Shown piece after piece: positions 34,801 through 48,693 of a DNA stretch of 64,000 nucleotides. The position numbers were made by a program, and so were the translations under genes. The notes below the pieces were generated by a model. That model was not told the DNA's origin. It saw nothing but the letters and a program-made list of their open reading frames with translations, and made no database searches. Each line of letters begins with the position of its first letter. The first letter of the stretch is position 1. Source of the stretch: Gonapodya prolifera JEL478 (lineage: Eukaryota > Monoblepharomycota > Monoblepharidomycetes > Monoblepharidales > Gonapodyaceae). The stretch lies in assembly GCA_001574975.1 (NCBI GenBank), contig KQ965766.1, forward strand, positions 258,085 through 322,084, written 5' to 3'.

Positions 34801-36006
34801 TTAATCCTCATCCCCTTCCCCGCCGACAACTACTCGAGTTTCGCATGTAGCTTCCGTATGGCATTGATGGCACGTAGTATCCCGGCAAAAACGGTTTGCG
34901 CAATCTGTCACGCAAAGCGCACACAGGAAGCGGTGGCACTCCAAACAAGTGATGCCTTGGCACCTCACACAACACTGCCCATATCTGCACAGCTCACACG
35001 TTGCTGTTTGCAAGCAGTCCACACACTCGGGTCCGCAACTGCAACTGGGATCGTAGTGGTCGCGACACATCTTCGTCGGTTTAATGTTGCAACGAGAACA
35101 TTTCCGTTTCGCACACGGCGGGCAAATGTCAGCTTCACAATCTGCAATGGAACATTCCCTCCAGCCGACAAAAGTGTAGCATGGCTCACACATCTGTGTT
35201 CGCCATGAGCAGTGGATTCCTTTGCACTGAAGGAAGGGGATAAAGTCTTCTGGCATTGCCTCCATCCCACAGCCAAAGCATTCGCCTCCTGAATCACAGA
35301 GCACGCAGCACGTGCAAGTACTCCACGAATGCACGGGTTCATCGCGACAAGAGTCACACAGTCGTGGGAAGACCTCAATGTTGGATCTGTTGAAGAGAAG
35401 ACTGAATCCGAGAAGATATGCTATTTCGGTACCTCCCTTCCACGCGACAGAGACTGGGATGTGGCTACTGCTGAGTGGGCCTTTAATGTGCTGCCGAACT
35501 CTTTGCCTCGTGTCTGAAAGCTTTCTGTTAGCCCATCTCTGGATTCGATTGTTCTGTGAAACCTCGCGAAGGAAAGAATTGCTCGACTCGAGACATCCAC
35601 GAAAGGAGGCTACTTGGAGCTCTGCGAAAGTGTGCAGGATGCGAACAATCAGTTCACCATCGATGCTTATGTCTTCCGCCATATTGTCAACGCTCAGATC
35701 GATTGAAGTCACGGAGGCAGCAAACGCCGAAGCAACCCCACCAAAAACCAAGTTCTTCGGTGCTTCCATAGCTCTGTTGATTGCTGCCCTAAACTCGTCC
35801 GAGGAGTTGTACTGGCATTCCAGGTGAATGTTGTACTGGCGATGCCAATTGCGGAGCTGCGTTACGATTGTGCGAGTACGCCGACATGCACGGCAGACGT
35901 TCAGAAGAGTGTCCGTGGCGAGGAAGAAGAAGACGCTGTGGAGAACCTCGTTGGGAAGGCAGAGGAGGTGCATTTGAAGGTGGGGATGAGTGATTGCGCA
36001 CTCCAC
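34801..36006 (-). CDS. F-box protein with long cysteine-rich C-terminal region
   Basis: A single uninterrupted frame of 401 codons. Residues 12-45 (MHLLCLPNEVLHSVFFFLAT ... NVCRACRR) form an F-box. Residues about 220-395 hold more than 35 cysteines in CxxC-type pairs (LCDSCRDE, CTCCVLCDSGGECFGCG, CEPCYTF, ICPPCAKRKCSRCN, CSCGPECVDC, CELCRYGQCCVRCQGITCLE, CHQCHTEATC), likely binding several zinc ions in RING- or B-box-like folds. It may be a ubiquitin-ligase adaptor with its own zinc module (inference). It ends in an acidic tail, GGEGDED. Two decayed relatives lie at 9534-10663 and 11319-11576, so this is a small expanded family. No introns. Confidence 0.65.
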   Translation of the reverse strand: MECAITHPHLQMHLLCLPNEVLHSVFFFLATDTLLNVCRACRRTRTIVTQLRNWHRQYNIHLECQYNSSDEFRAAINRAMEAPKNLVFGGVASAFAASVTSIDLSVDNMAEDISIDGELIVRILHTFAELQVASFRGCLESSNSFLREVSQNNRIQRWANRKLSDTRQRVRQHIKGPLSSSHIPVSVAWKGGTEIAYLLGFSLLFNRSNIEVFPRLCDSCRDEPVHSWSTCTCCVLCDSGGECFGCGMEAMPEDFIPFLQCKGIHCSWRTQMCEPCYTFVGWRECSIADCEADICPPCAKRKCSRCNIKPTKMCRDHYDPSCSCGPECVDCLQTATCELCRYGQCCVRCQGITCLECHRFLCALCVTDCANRFCRDTTCHQCHTEATCETRVVVGGEGDED

Positions 36007-36246
36007 GGGTGAAAACTGGAGCTTCGCAGAGATGCGAGAAATGTACCGGTCGGCGCGACAGATTCCCGGTGCGTGTCGACAAAGCGGGCGTGATGCAATT
36101 TGTTCGGGGTTGAGCTGTGGTCTCAGAAATGATTCATCTCGAACACATTATCAAATAAAATGCAAGATGAAAGTAACGAAGGGAAGGCCAGAGAAGGGCC
36201 ACCACCCCTCCTCTTCCACGAACACCACATCTATGTTCAACCCTAT

Positions 36247-38017
36247 CTAATACACCGCAACATCCCGCACATCCCGCACATTCCCCACACCGTCACTCTC
36301 CCAAAACCCCACACTTCTAACCTCACCCTGCACCCCGACGACAACCCCGCCCACGTCCTTGTGCAGACTGTACACGGGCGAGTTGAGCGCCTTTTGGGCG
36401 AAGATGGAGTACGCGAGGGGCGCTTTGTGCCATGTTCTGAACCCGCGCGCCTTGCGTGTCCCCGCACTGGTACCGGCAACGCCCCGGCGATCATACACTC
36501 GCACCACACAGTGCGCCCCGGCACCTACAGCGGTGCACCACCCGCCCTGGGCCTCGGGGTCCGAGGCGAGTGAGAATAGTGGTAAGTCGTCAATGTCGTC
36601 CCATTGGTGCACGGGGCGGGATTGAGAGGGAAGGCGGAGATCGAATGTGAGGACGAGACCGTCGTAGCCGGCGGTGGTGAGGGTATGGGGGGATGGGGTG
36701 GTGAGGGCGTATGTTGCGCCTGTGTGTGGGGTGGGGGTGGTGGTAGGGGAAGAGAAAAAGGGGGCTGGTGAGGCACGAGCAAACGCAAACGCAAAGGCGC
36801 CCCGAGTGAAGAGCACGCGAGCGGGAAGGCACGTACCACGATGTGCCCATAGGGTCTTGACAAGCCTAACGCCCGCCGGTTCCACAGCGACAACATGGAC
36901 CGAGTCGCGATGCGGGCCCATAGACTGGCTCGCAACGGTGCCCACCGCAATGTGCGTGGAGTGCGGGATGGTTGCGAGCGACCAGATTCGGCGCGACGTG
37001 CCGGGCACGGTGAGGATCGAGGAGCTGGACAGGGACGCGGACGTACGGAGAGTGTCAAGCGTGGCGGACGTGTATGACCCGAAGTGGAAGTCCCCAAGGG
37101 TACCGAGGGCGGATGAATGGACGCGGAGTGTGCCATCGTAGGATCCAGTCGCGATTGTGGATGTGGAAGGGATGGACGTGATCGAGATGGCGGTGGCGGG
37201 GGAGGGGCGGGTGGAAGATGTGGGGTGGAGGCGGCGCGGTGGAGGTGGTCGGGGGGTGTAGGCGCCGGGACTGTTGAAGCGGCCGCGGTGAGGTGCACGG
37301 CCGCGGTTGGAGTTGGTGTAGGAATAGGAGCGGGTGTCCGGGGCGGGTACCGCCGCGTGAGAAAACTCCCGGTCGGAAATCAGTGTCCGGTGGAGGCTGC
37401 CGTCGAGGTGGGTCGTGTACACGACTGTCCCCGAACTTGGTTCGTCCTCGGCGGGAGGGGCGAGGAGTATGTCTGTGATGTCCGAGCTGGGAATCTGGCC
37501 GATGTACTTGAACTCATTGGTGTCCTTGTGGGAGTTGTGGGTGCTCGTGCTGCCCCCGACGCCGTGTGTGTACGGGACGAATCCGATTCTGTTCCCACAC
37601 CCTACCAGGATACGGTCGTTCCCACGGTCGACGCGGAACACGGGAAGGAACCGTCTGTCTGAACTCATGAGCTTGGCACCGGACGTGGGCGTGCCTGCAG
37701 TCCAGTTCCGCTCTGCGCAGACACAGGATGCAAGGAGTTGCCATGAGACGTGCGGAGTGGGCGTGGGCGTGCCTGGTGTGTGGAAGAAGGCATTTCTGCG
37801 GAAGAAGTGGGAGATGCCGTCTGTTGAAACTGCGCCGTGCAGGCGCTTTGATGCGAGCGAGAGGTGGTAGAGGTCTGGGCGAGTGCGGGTGGGAATGGGA
37901 AGGGTTAGCGATGCCATCGCGGGGGTAGAGGGGTAGAGCGAGAGTAAGCGTACCTCGCAAGTTTAAGTGGATTAGCACGCGCGCGAGCAGTTCGTGTGGG
38001 ATTGTGTTGATTGACAT
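36247..38017 (-). CDS. F-box/WD40-repeat protein
   Basis: Exon 1 from the ATG at 38017 encodes MSINTIPHELLARVLIHLNL and joins, in phase 1 across a short intron, to DLYHLSLASKRLHGAVSTDG, completing an F-box (IPHELLARVLIHLxLRDLYHLSLASKRL). The remaining about 540 residues contain weak WD40-like strands: SITSIPSTSTIATGSYDGTL with RVHSS, RRIWSLATIPHSTHIAVGTV, LTTAGYDGLVLTFDLRLPSQ, GAGAHCVVRVYDRRGV, and SPVYSLHKDVGGVVVGVQGE. A Pro/Arg-rich linker (PRPPPPRRLHPTSSTRPSP) lies between blades. It is probably an SCF substrate receptor. The reading across the F-box intron is the main support for the start. It is transcribed divergently from the RFC gene with only 77 bp between the start codons. Confidence 0.7.
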
Positions 38018-38094
38018 TTTTGAGTTGAGTTGGTCGTGTGCTTCGGTCTTACACCTCCCTTCTCGCTTGGACAACAACACGTTGATTTGCAGCG
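38018..38094. promoter_or_regulatory. Compact bidirectional promoter, 77 bp
   Basis: Only 77 bp separate the ATG of the F-box/WD40 gene (minus) from the ATG of the RFC subunit (plus), so the two genes must share core promoter DNA and have very short or overlapping 5' UTRs. No TATA box is apparent. Confidence 0.55.
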
Positions 38095-40448
38095 ATGGCC
38101 GCGCGCAAGGACAAGAGCCAGAGCAAGGCTGCGGCGGGCATTGATGCCAGACCGTGGATCGAGAAATAGTCAGTGTAAACTCCCAAATCAACTGGTCACA
38201 CCCCACTGACCACGTACACCCGTTTTTCTCGCCCGATTCAGTCGCCCAAAGACACTCGACGAGGTCAGCTCGCAGGAGGAGGTCGTGCAGGTGCTCAAGC
38301 GTTCCATGGACACCGCAAACGTACGTCCCTCTTGTCAATGGGTATCGATCCGTTCGATGGGAGGGTGACACCCTCTGGATTCGTACCCCCGACGATTTAT
38401 ACAGCTACCACATCTTCTCTTCTACGGAAACCCGGGGACAGGAAAGACAAGCACGATTCTGGCGCTGTGTAAAGGTTCGTGCTCTTCCCCTGATCGTCGA
38501 CACGTCTTCCTTTTCATCTCAACAATTCTCTCACACCACCACTCTTTTAGAACTCTACGGGTACGTCCCCTTTCTTCCACTTATCTCCGTCCTGCGCCCC
38601 GCCCCGATCTCACGTCGTCCTCTCCTGATCCTCCCAACACCGGACGTCCAGCCCCGAAGTCTACAAATCCCGCGTCCTCGAGCTCAACGCGTCAGACGAA
38701 CGTGGGATCGACGTCATTCGAGATAAGGTCAAGAACTTTGCCAGGGTGCAAGTTTCCGCCGCTCAGTGGGTGTTTGGTGGGGGAGAGGGGGGGAAGGGGG
38801 GCGAGACGGAACGAAAGAGGCGCGAGCGACGACGGAGCGAGTAGCGAGTGAGGTGAAGTAGAGCCGTCCGAGCGGAGCGAGGACACCGAGGCCTAAGCGC
38901 CGCTAGGCGCTGACCGAGGCCACGAGCGCAGCGAGTGTGTCTGCCCGGATTCATTCAACGCAGTCTCTGTCTGCACTGAGGGTCGTCGCCAGCACGATGC
39001 CGCTGCGGATCGCACCACCGCCCACCCGCACAATCTCTGTGTCGGCAAATGGCAGGCGAATGCAAACGGGCGACGGGACATCGAAGGGGAGGCGAATGAC
39101 TCGCGAAGCGAAATAACACCGAGCCTAAGCGCCGCTAGTCGCTGAACCGAGGAGTCCGCCGGAGACGAGTGACCCTGCGTGAAGCGCGAATGATACAGCG
39201 CGGAGCGAGTATTGGACCGATGCTTTCCGCCGGAGTGCCATATACTGACCCATCCCTCTCTTCCTCTCCCATCCCACCCTCCTCCCCCCCCTCCCAGCTC
39301 CACCACCACCACCTTACCAACCCATCGCCCCCCACCACCCTACAAGATCGTCATTCTCGACGAAGCCGACTCTATGACGTCCGACGCGCAGTCGGCCCTG
39401 CGTAGGACCATGGAGCAGTATTCGAGGATCACGAGGTTTTGCTTGGTGTGTAATTATGTTAGTCGGTGAGTGTGGGGGGGACCGGGTTGTAGTGGAAGGG
39501 AAAGGATCGTGGAGGGGTGGGTTGCGGTGGCATGGACGACATGGACGGACGCGAGACATGTCGTAAGAGATGCAGAACGCAGTGCGACAGATGACAGACC
39601 CGGCGTCAGTGCCTGCAAATCAATCGCGGCCACATCGGACGTAACACGCCATGTCTTCCCCGAGTCAATTATTTCCTTTCCGCTCCCTCCACTCACCCCC
39701 GCAACCGCCCCCCACTCACACTCCCCCCACTCCCACCCCCACCCACAGCATAATTGAACCCCTCGCATCCCGCTGCGCCAAATTCCGCTTCGCCCCGCTC
39801 CCCTCATCATCCCTCCTCGCGCGGCTCACGCATGTCGCCGCCGTTGAGCACGTCCCGATCTCACCCGAGGCCCTGGCGACTCTCGTTGAAGTCAGCGAAG
39901 GCGATTTGAGGAGGGGTATGACGTTTCTGCAGAGTTGTGCGAGGATGAAGGGGGCGGGTGGTGGTGGTGGTGGGGAAGGAGTCGAAGCAGCGGCGGGAGG
40001 GGCAGAAGTCCTCCCTGAAGACGTGTACGAAGTCGCCGCGACGCCCCCCGGGAGGGTTCTTGACGGTTTGTTGGAGTCGTGTAAGAGCAAGCGGTTCGAT
40101 AGAATCGAGAATACCGTTACGGAGATTGTGGCTGAGGGGTGGAGCGTGGCGGGGTTGTTGCAGCAGGTACGTTTTGTTTTTCTTTGTTTAGTCCGTGGTG
40201 GGGGTACCTTTCCTCCCACCCCGTGGCGAACCACCCCAACCACCCCCCCACCGTCCACCACACCTCACCCCCGAAACACACAGATAACAGACCGCCTCCT
40301 GACGTCCCCCCACACAACCTCTGTCCAAAAAGCCGAGCTGGCGCTGCAACTCTCGGACTGCGACAAGGCGCTCACGGACGGGGCCGACGAGCATCTGCAG
40401 TTGCTGAATTTAGCGAGCAGGATGAGTGCGATTGGTGTTACGGCGTAG
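38095..40448 (+). CDS. Replication factor C small subunit (RFC2/RFC4 type)
   Basis: The clamp-loader AAA+ ATPase starts [20 protein letters not shown] with [23 protein letters not shown] across an intron. It has Walker A ([16 protein letters not shown]), RFC box [20 protein letters not shown], Walker B ([20 protein letters not shown]), sensor 1/Arg region [14 protein letters not shown], the SRC motif [14 protein letters not shown], and the C-terminal collar ending [14 protein letters not shown]. All catalytic motifs are present. It loads PCNA onto DNA with the other RFC subunits. Introns are short except the one at 38766-39297 (532 nt), which carries a GC-rich dispersed repeat. An Ala/Gly-rich insert ([17 protein letters not shown]) in the lid region is unusual for the family. 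Confidence 0.9.
38864..39200 (+). repeat. GC-rich dispersed repeat in RFC intron
   Basis: Inside intron 38766-39297. Bases 38866-38884 (GTCCGAGCGGAGCGAGGAC) and GCGCTGACCGA near 38907 are identical to sense-strand sequence in the eIF3j intron (49308-49326 and 49278-49288 on the minus strand). Within the RFC intron the word CCTAAGCGCCGCTAG occurs twice, at 38892 and 39124, as a degenerate direct repeat. GAGCG/AGCGAG words dominate. Confidence 0.75.
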
Positions 40449-40704
40449 GAACCGAGGATAGCGAGGTTGGGCAGGGGGAGGGCGGTGAATGTTTCATTTG
40501 GTGTGAGCGTGCGATGGTGTGAGAGACAGGGGGGAGGCAGGGGAACAGAAATGAAAGATTTTCGAATGTACATATAGCGGCTGCTCTCCCAGAGTTTATA
40601 CAAAAGAACGCATAACGTGAAGATAAGAAACTAGGGCGTGCACCGCGACGAGATATGATTTTTTTTTATGTCTTTTCGGGGAGTGGCGAGACACCGGTGC
40701 TGTC

Positions 40705-44057
<3,353 letters not shown>

Positions 44058-44452
44058 TGTGGGCGATGGGTGAGCGGGGTTGTGAGTGGCGGTGGGAAGG
44101 AGTGTTTGGCTCGGTTGACGCCCGGACTTTTCGGGTTGAAGAGCACGGTGGCTATGGTGTGGCACAGACGTCACAAACTCGACGCGTTGACTGCTCCGTG
44201 ACTGACTGCAAAGCCTCAGCGGAAAGATAAAATCGCGGAGAGTTTTGATTCTGAATTATGAAGTGATATTTATATCCCTTCCGCAAGCAGTGCAGTCTTA
44301 CGAATTTCAAACCAAATTCTCCTGCAATTGGGTGGATATATATCCAACAACGATATACTCTCCAATAAGTTGCACTTTTCCAGGTTGTTTTATGGTAGTT
44401 CATGTAGTTAATTATTTATCTTTTTTACAACTCGCCAAGCAGGCGCCACTCA

Positions 44453-45855
44453 TCACAAAACGCCACTCCTTCTTCCGTCATCCAACCCCTCACCCCAGCT
44501 CATCCACTCTCCCGGCATATTTCTCTCCACCCGAATATCGCTCATTCCACCCTTATCCCTCTTCGTCAGCACCCTGTTCCTCCCTCCTCGCTTTACCACC
44601 TCAACCGTGTCCTTACCCACCGCCACGCGACCCTCGCTGGTGTGCAATTCATCCCCTGGGAGAACCAGCATGAGGTTTCCGTCTGGTGTCTGCTTCGCCT
44701 CAGGACACATGGGAACACGCTCGAACGGTGTGCGAGATTTCGAGCCCTGGGCGAAGGCGGAGAGGTGAGCAAGTGTGGGGTAGTTCACTTGAAGATCGCG
44801 GAGTGTGTAGTATTGGGGAGGGAACATGCTTTGTGAAGTGGAGTTGGGTGATGACGGTCGTGGTGAATGGAACATAATTTCAAGGAAACATAAATATTGT
44901 GAATACTGTAAAGAACTCGCAAGCCAACTCACCGTATTTTCCCTTCCTTAAATTGAGTAAGCACCTCTTTGGGCGTCACCCACTGAACCGAGACGGTTTC
45001 CTTCCCGTCCGCTGCAGTGTACTTGGTATGCGCGAAACCGGCAGGGTAAGGGAGCACGGCAAGAAAGAAGTGGGTATCAAATCGTTTGGACTCGATTGCG
45101 GGTGTGATCCCTTGACGGAACGAGGGGTTTCGTGAATCACATCACATCTTTCATATGAGTTCTGTGATGTGCTCTGATACAACTCACAGTTCGCCCAGTG
45201 GACGAGTCGTCCGACATCAGGTGCGTACCCCTTTCCAACACCATCTTTGAACATGTGAATGAACTGCGAGGCGTCGTTGTGAACCTGCATAAATACGTAC
45301 AAAGGTGACCACTGCACTATCTCGACACCAGTTGGTAAAGATCGAACAACCCACCTTGACCCTCCACTCCGATATCTCATCTTCTGTCCATCGCTTCTTA
45401 GGCGTCGCCAGTAAAATTCCGACCTCCTCAAACGTCTCTCGCAGCGCTCCCACGTAAAACCTCTGTTCAGCTTCCCGCGACCTTCGCTCCAAGTCCGAAG
45501 CATCAACGCCAGCCTTCTGGAACACGGAAGTCCATTCAGGATCGGCGTCGGAAGCCTCGATGGCGCCACCCTGGGTAACACAGAACATTGTATCGGCATG
45601 ATCAAGGATTGTCGATTCCATTCGCCTCTTTCAAAATGAAAGTAAGCCCAAATCACACACCGGATACACCGTCAGTCCTCCGAATGGTCCTTTGGACGCC
45701 CTCTGAATCATCAGAATGCGGTAGTTGGCATCACCAGGTTCCGTATCATGTGCAGGAGCTGCGATTATGACGCTGCCAGCACCGAAAACCCAGCGGAGAG
45801 ATGGCCACGGAAAGGATTTGGTAGAGCGAGAATGGTAGACATCAATTGAGTGCAA
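44453..45855 (-). CDS. Nudix hydrolase, NUDT19-like
   Basis: Minus-strand exons read WVFGAGSVIIAAPAHDTEPG, YRILMIQRASKGPFGGLTVYP, GGAIEASDADPEWTSVFQKA, VGALRETFEEVGILLATP (the RExxEExG core of the Nudix box), HNDASQFIHMFKDG, ITPAIESKRFDTHFFLAVLP and a last exon with YYTLRDLQVNYPTLAHLSAF. The long insert between the Gly start of the box and RExxEE is typical of the NUDT19/RP2p group, which hydrolyses CoA and acyl-CoA esters, often in peroxisomes. The C-terminus RRSGVL is not a PTS1 signal. The start is uncertain: MSTILALPNPFRGHLSAG lies in another frame near the first exon, and 45856-46097 may hold a further 5' exon. Confidence 0.75.
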
Positions 45856-46302
45856 TCATACTGAAACGGTGTCGGAAGGTTCCGAAGACTGACCTCGATG
45901 CAGGGCGGATTGGCCAAGGCGCTGGTTTCGTCCCGGTCGACATGAAGCAACAAGGTGTGCTGGCTGTAGGATTTGTGCGCGAGACGGTAGGAGTCCAGGT
46001 GAATATTATCGAGCGCGGGATCAATCTCGGGAAGTTCATGCCCGAAAGTATGGAACCACAGTTTTATCCAGTGAATATGGCAAAAAGAGTTCAGCAACCC
46101 TTCACATGTGAGCTGTACATGTTAATCTTCCGTGTTTCCATTCGAGGTCTACGGACTTTCATGTAACATTTCTGTCCCGAGAAACGACTGAGAAACGACT
46201 GATACAAAATTACTCCTGAAATGCAAACACATTTTTCATTCGCCGCGGCAGCTCCATATTTTCGGCTGCAACTTCCTTCCGCTTTGTGGACACCATCCAT
46301 TG
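45856..46302. other. Intergenic region with an open minus-strand frame
   Basis: The frame between 45765 and 46097 (HELPEIDPALDNIHLDSYRL; LHVDRDETSALANPPCIEVS) looks codon-like and could be an upstream exon of the Nudix gene or a remnant. Nothing else is supported. Confidence 0.35.
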
Positions 46303-48328
46303 ATGGCAGCGGATTTGGACATTCCTCTCGTACCCGCTGGGAAATCTACAGCACAAACCCCTAATCACTCCGAGACCCATACCAGGCGGAGGTCTGTACT
46401 GACGGCGGCGCCTCGAAATCGGCTCTTTACAGCATCGTCGATATGGGCGAGATTTATCGCCGCCATCACATTGAGGAGACTTTACTTTAGCATGGTGAGA
46501 GTTCGGAAGTGTACGCATCGAACCGAATCTGGGAGAAGAGAACGACTGGTGTTGCTCTGTGACTCAAATAATTGTTTTGTGGGATGGACTGAAATGCTGA
46601 CTCGTTACTCTGTTCCAGGGTCCATGGTGGGTCTTACTAAAAGCTTTCTCTCGTTGTTTCTTTGATTGGTATCAGACAGGTTCGTGATATCTTGCCTCCT
46701 TGAAGCTCGACAATCGTTCATAATCGAACATTCCCGATGTCCATCATTCCTTCCTTCCAGATACATCACCAAAAACCCTGACTCCGTCTCTATCACTGTC
46801 ACGGGCTTTCTCATTCTCGCCGAGATATTCGATCGAGGTGTCCGCGTAGGCCTTGCCGCGTTCCACGCCGCCATGTTAGGAAGCGGCTGGGGAATCCTGT
46901 TCGTCATCATCGGATGGAGCAGCCACAACATTGCAGTCATGTTTACTGTCCCGCTGGGTGTGTGCCTTGGCGTGTACACTCTATATTTCATTGGTTGGGA
47001 GGTGGGTCCGTTGTTAAATATTCAGCTCCTTTCAAGATCAACCCAATTTAACGGTAACTGCGAAGCAACAACTGCCGATGCTTCACAAATGGTAGCGTGA
47101 TTTCGGTGCAACAACTTCTGTGGTCTTCTCAGCACTGTATGTGCAGCTCGTGGGACAACTCGTGAGTTTGGTCGTTTACAAATACGAGGCGAATGTTCGA
47201 ATCCGATCACACGATCATCTCTCGTTATCGTGGCTACCCATGGTTTCTTGGTGGCCCTTCTGTCCTGGCTGGCTCCACACCAGTAAGTTTCATCCTGGAG
47301 GTGTGGTGCTAATTGGTCGCCACCCACTCACTCAACATGACTTCCAAGTCATTGTCCGCGCCATCGCGAATCTCGCCTGAGTCACCGTCTCCAGCTTAGT
47401 CAACTATCGAAATGCACGTCGCACACATGTGAGTGCCCCTTTACCAATTGCGAGTGACAAGTGGCGAAGTCTTGACTCATAGCGAGGGTCTCTTCCCCTA
47501 CAGGGTCTGGAAAGCCGCATGTGACCCATTCACAGCCGACATACAAGGAACCTTCGTCACGATTTTCGGGCTCAATACAGATACCGAGCAGCCCATGAGA
47601 GAAATCCAGAACTCGCCCGCAGCCCTCGCTAATCGGTGGCGATGGCAGCGAAGAACCTTGGTGCAGACGCCGGTGAAGCACAAGACGCTGGAGCTGGAAC
47701 AGAACCGCCTCCGCATGCAATCCAATCGTACGAGCTCCTCCGCTCCTACGACGCTCTCCTCAGAGCGTACTGGTTCACATTCGTCGGACATTTCAGATCC
47801 TCGCCCGCTCTTTCCGCCTACGATCTGGTCTTTTTGGATGAGGTCATCACATGCGTGGCGAGGGAGATGCATGCCGTTTTGAAAAAGAGGAGCGAACGGG
47901 CGGGGGAGCGAGCGCCGGAAGGTGAAGGGCGCAACAGATTCGCGTCGTCGATCAGTCTGGCGGATTCGATGGAAGGTGGCGAAGGGGACGGGGATCAGTT
48001 CATGAGTGATGTGTCGGTGAAACCTGGCGACAAGCAGGCCGCGTTTCACGGGCCTGTGGGACGAATCTTGGTCCTGATGGGGCATTCGCAGGACGTGAAT
48101 GCGGTGCCGCCGCATCTCCTCTTACTGAGGTTCTTTCGCTCGCTCAGAAACTCGCTCAATGACATGCGGCGTCCGTTTAACGTTTAACCATGACTTTCAC
48201 ATCTTAGCTCACTCGATGATGCTCTCCTTGACATCGGACGATCTGGACGACTTGTTGATCGTGACCAGGTGGAGCATGGTCTTGTTCGGAGCACGGATGC
48301 GTCGAGTACACCTGTCGCTCCGGTTTGA
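46303..48328 (+). CDS. Multi-span membrane protein, unrecognised
   Basis: Exon 1 from the ATG at 46303 reads MAADLDIPLVPAGKSTAQTP ... RFIAAITLRRLYFSM up to a GTGAGA donor. Further exons give hydrophobic segments VSITVTGFLILAEIF, GSGWGILFVIIGWSSHNIAV, FTVPLGVCLGVYTLYFIGWE, and SSLVIVATHGFLVALLSWLA, each close to a canonical splice site. The C-terminal half is soluble: LLRSYDALLRAYWFTFVGHF, SAYDLVFLDEVITCVAREMH, VLKKRSERAGERAPEGEGRN, and a final exon SLDDALLDIGRSGRLVDRDQ with a stop at 48326-48328. The junction around 47640-47700 is ambiguous. No family recognised. At least four membrane helices with a long cytosolic tail are likely. Confidence 0.5.
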
Positions 48329-48693
48329 ACTCGACCGTCGCCACTGATGGCAGGACAATGCGGTCACTGTACGAGTGGATGGGTGTGTTCAGTGGGAACA
48401 AATATCGACTGGAAAAAGTTGGATTCTATTTATATTTCATAATTGCGGACGTCTCACGTTTATTTATCTCCCGTACATTAGAAACAATGAAGTTTAATAA
48501 AACATTGCATCCCCCGTCAGGTTGTTCACACAATCAGGATTATGGGACTGGAACGGGATCGCGCGCCACTGCACCAAAGTCCCCGGAGGTCCTTCCTCGG
48601 CGCATGAATCTGAGGTGAAACGCAAATATGGAGCCAAATGGGCTGCTGGCAATATATTGAACCGAAGGTCTCCCAGAACAAACACAACAGAGA
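48329..48693. other. Intergenic stretch between convergent genes
   Basis: AT-richer sequence holding the 3' flanks of the membrane protein and eIF3j genes. The word GTTTAATAAAACA near 48492 contains an AATAAA on the plus strand that could serve the upstream gene. Confidence 0.4.

Noticed and set aside
36525-37662. Long Pro/Arg-rich frames on both strands over the WD40 gene
   Set aside because: Shadows produced by the high GC content of the F-box/WD40 coding sequence.
38766-39297. CRISPR-like array in the RFC intron
   Set aside because: Repeats are degenerate, irregularly spaced and GC-rich; the context is a eukaryotic intron.
47185-47210. tRNA T-loop-like GTTCGAATCC
   Set aside because: No pairing arms on either side and no anticodon or acceptor stem; it lies within the membrane-protein gene.
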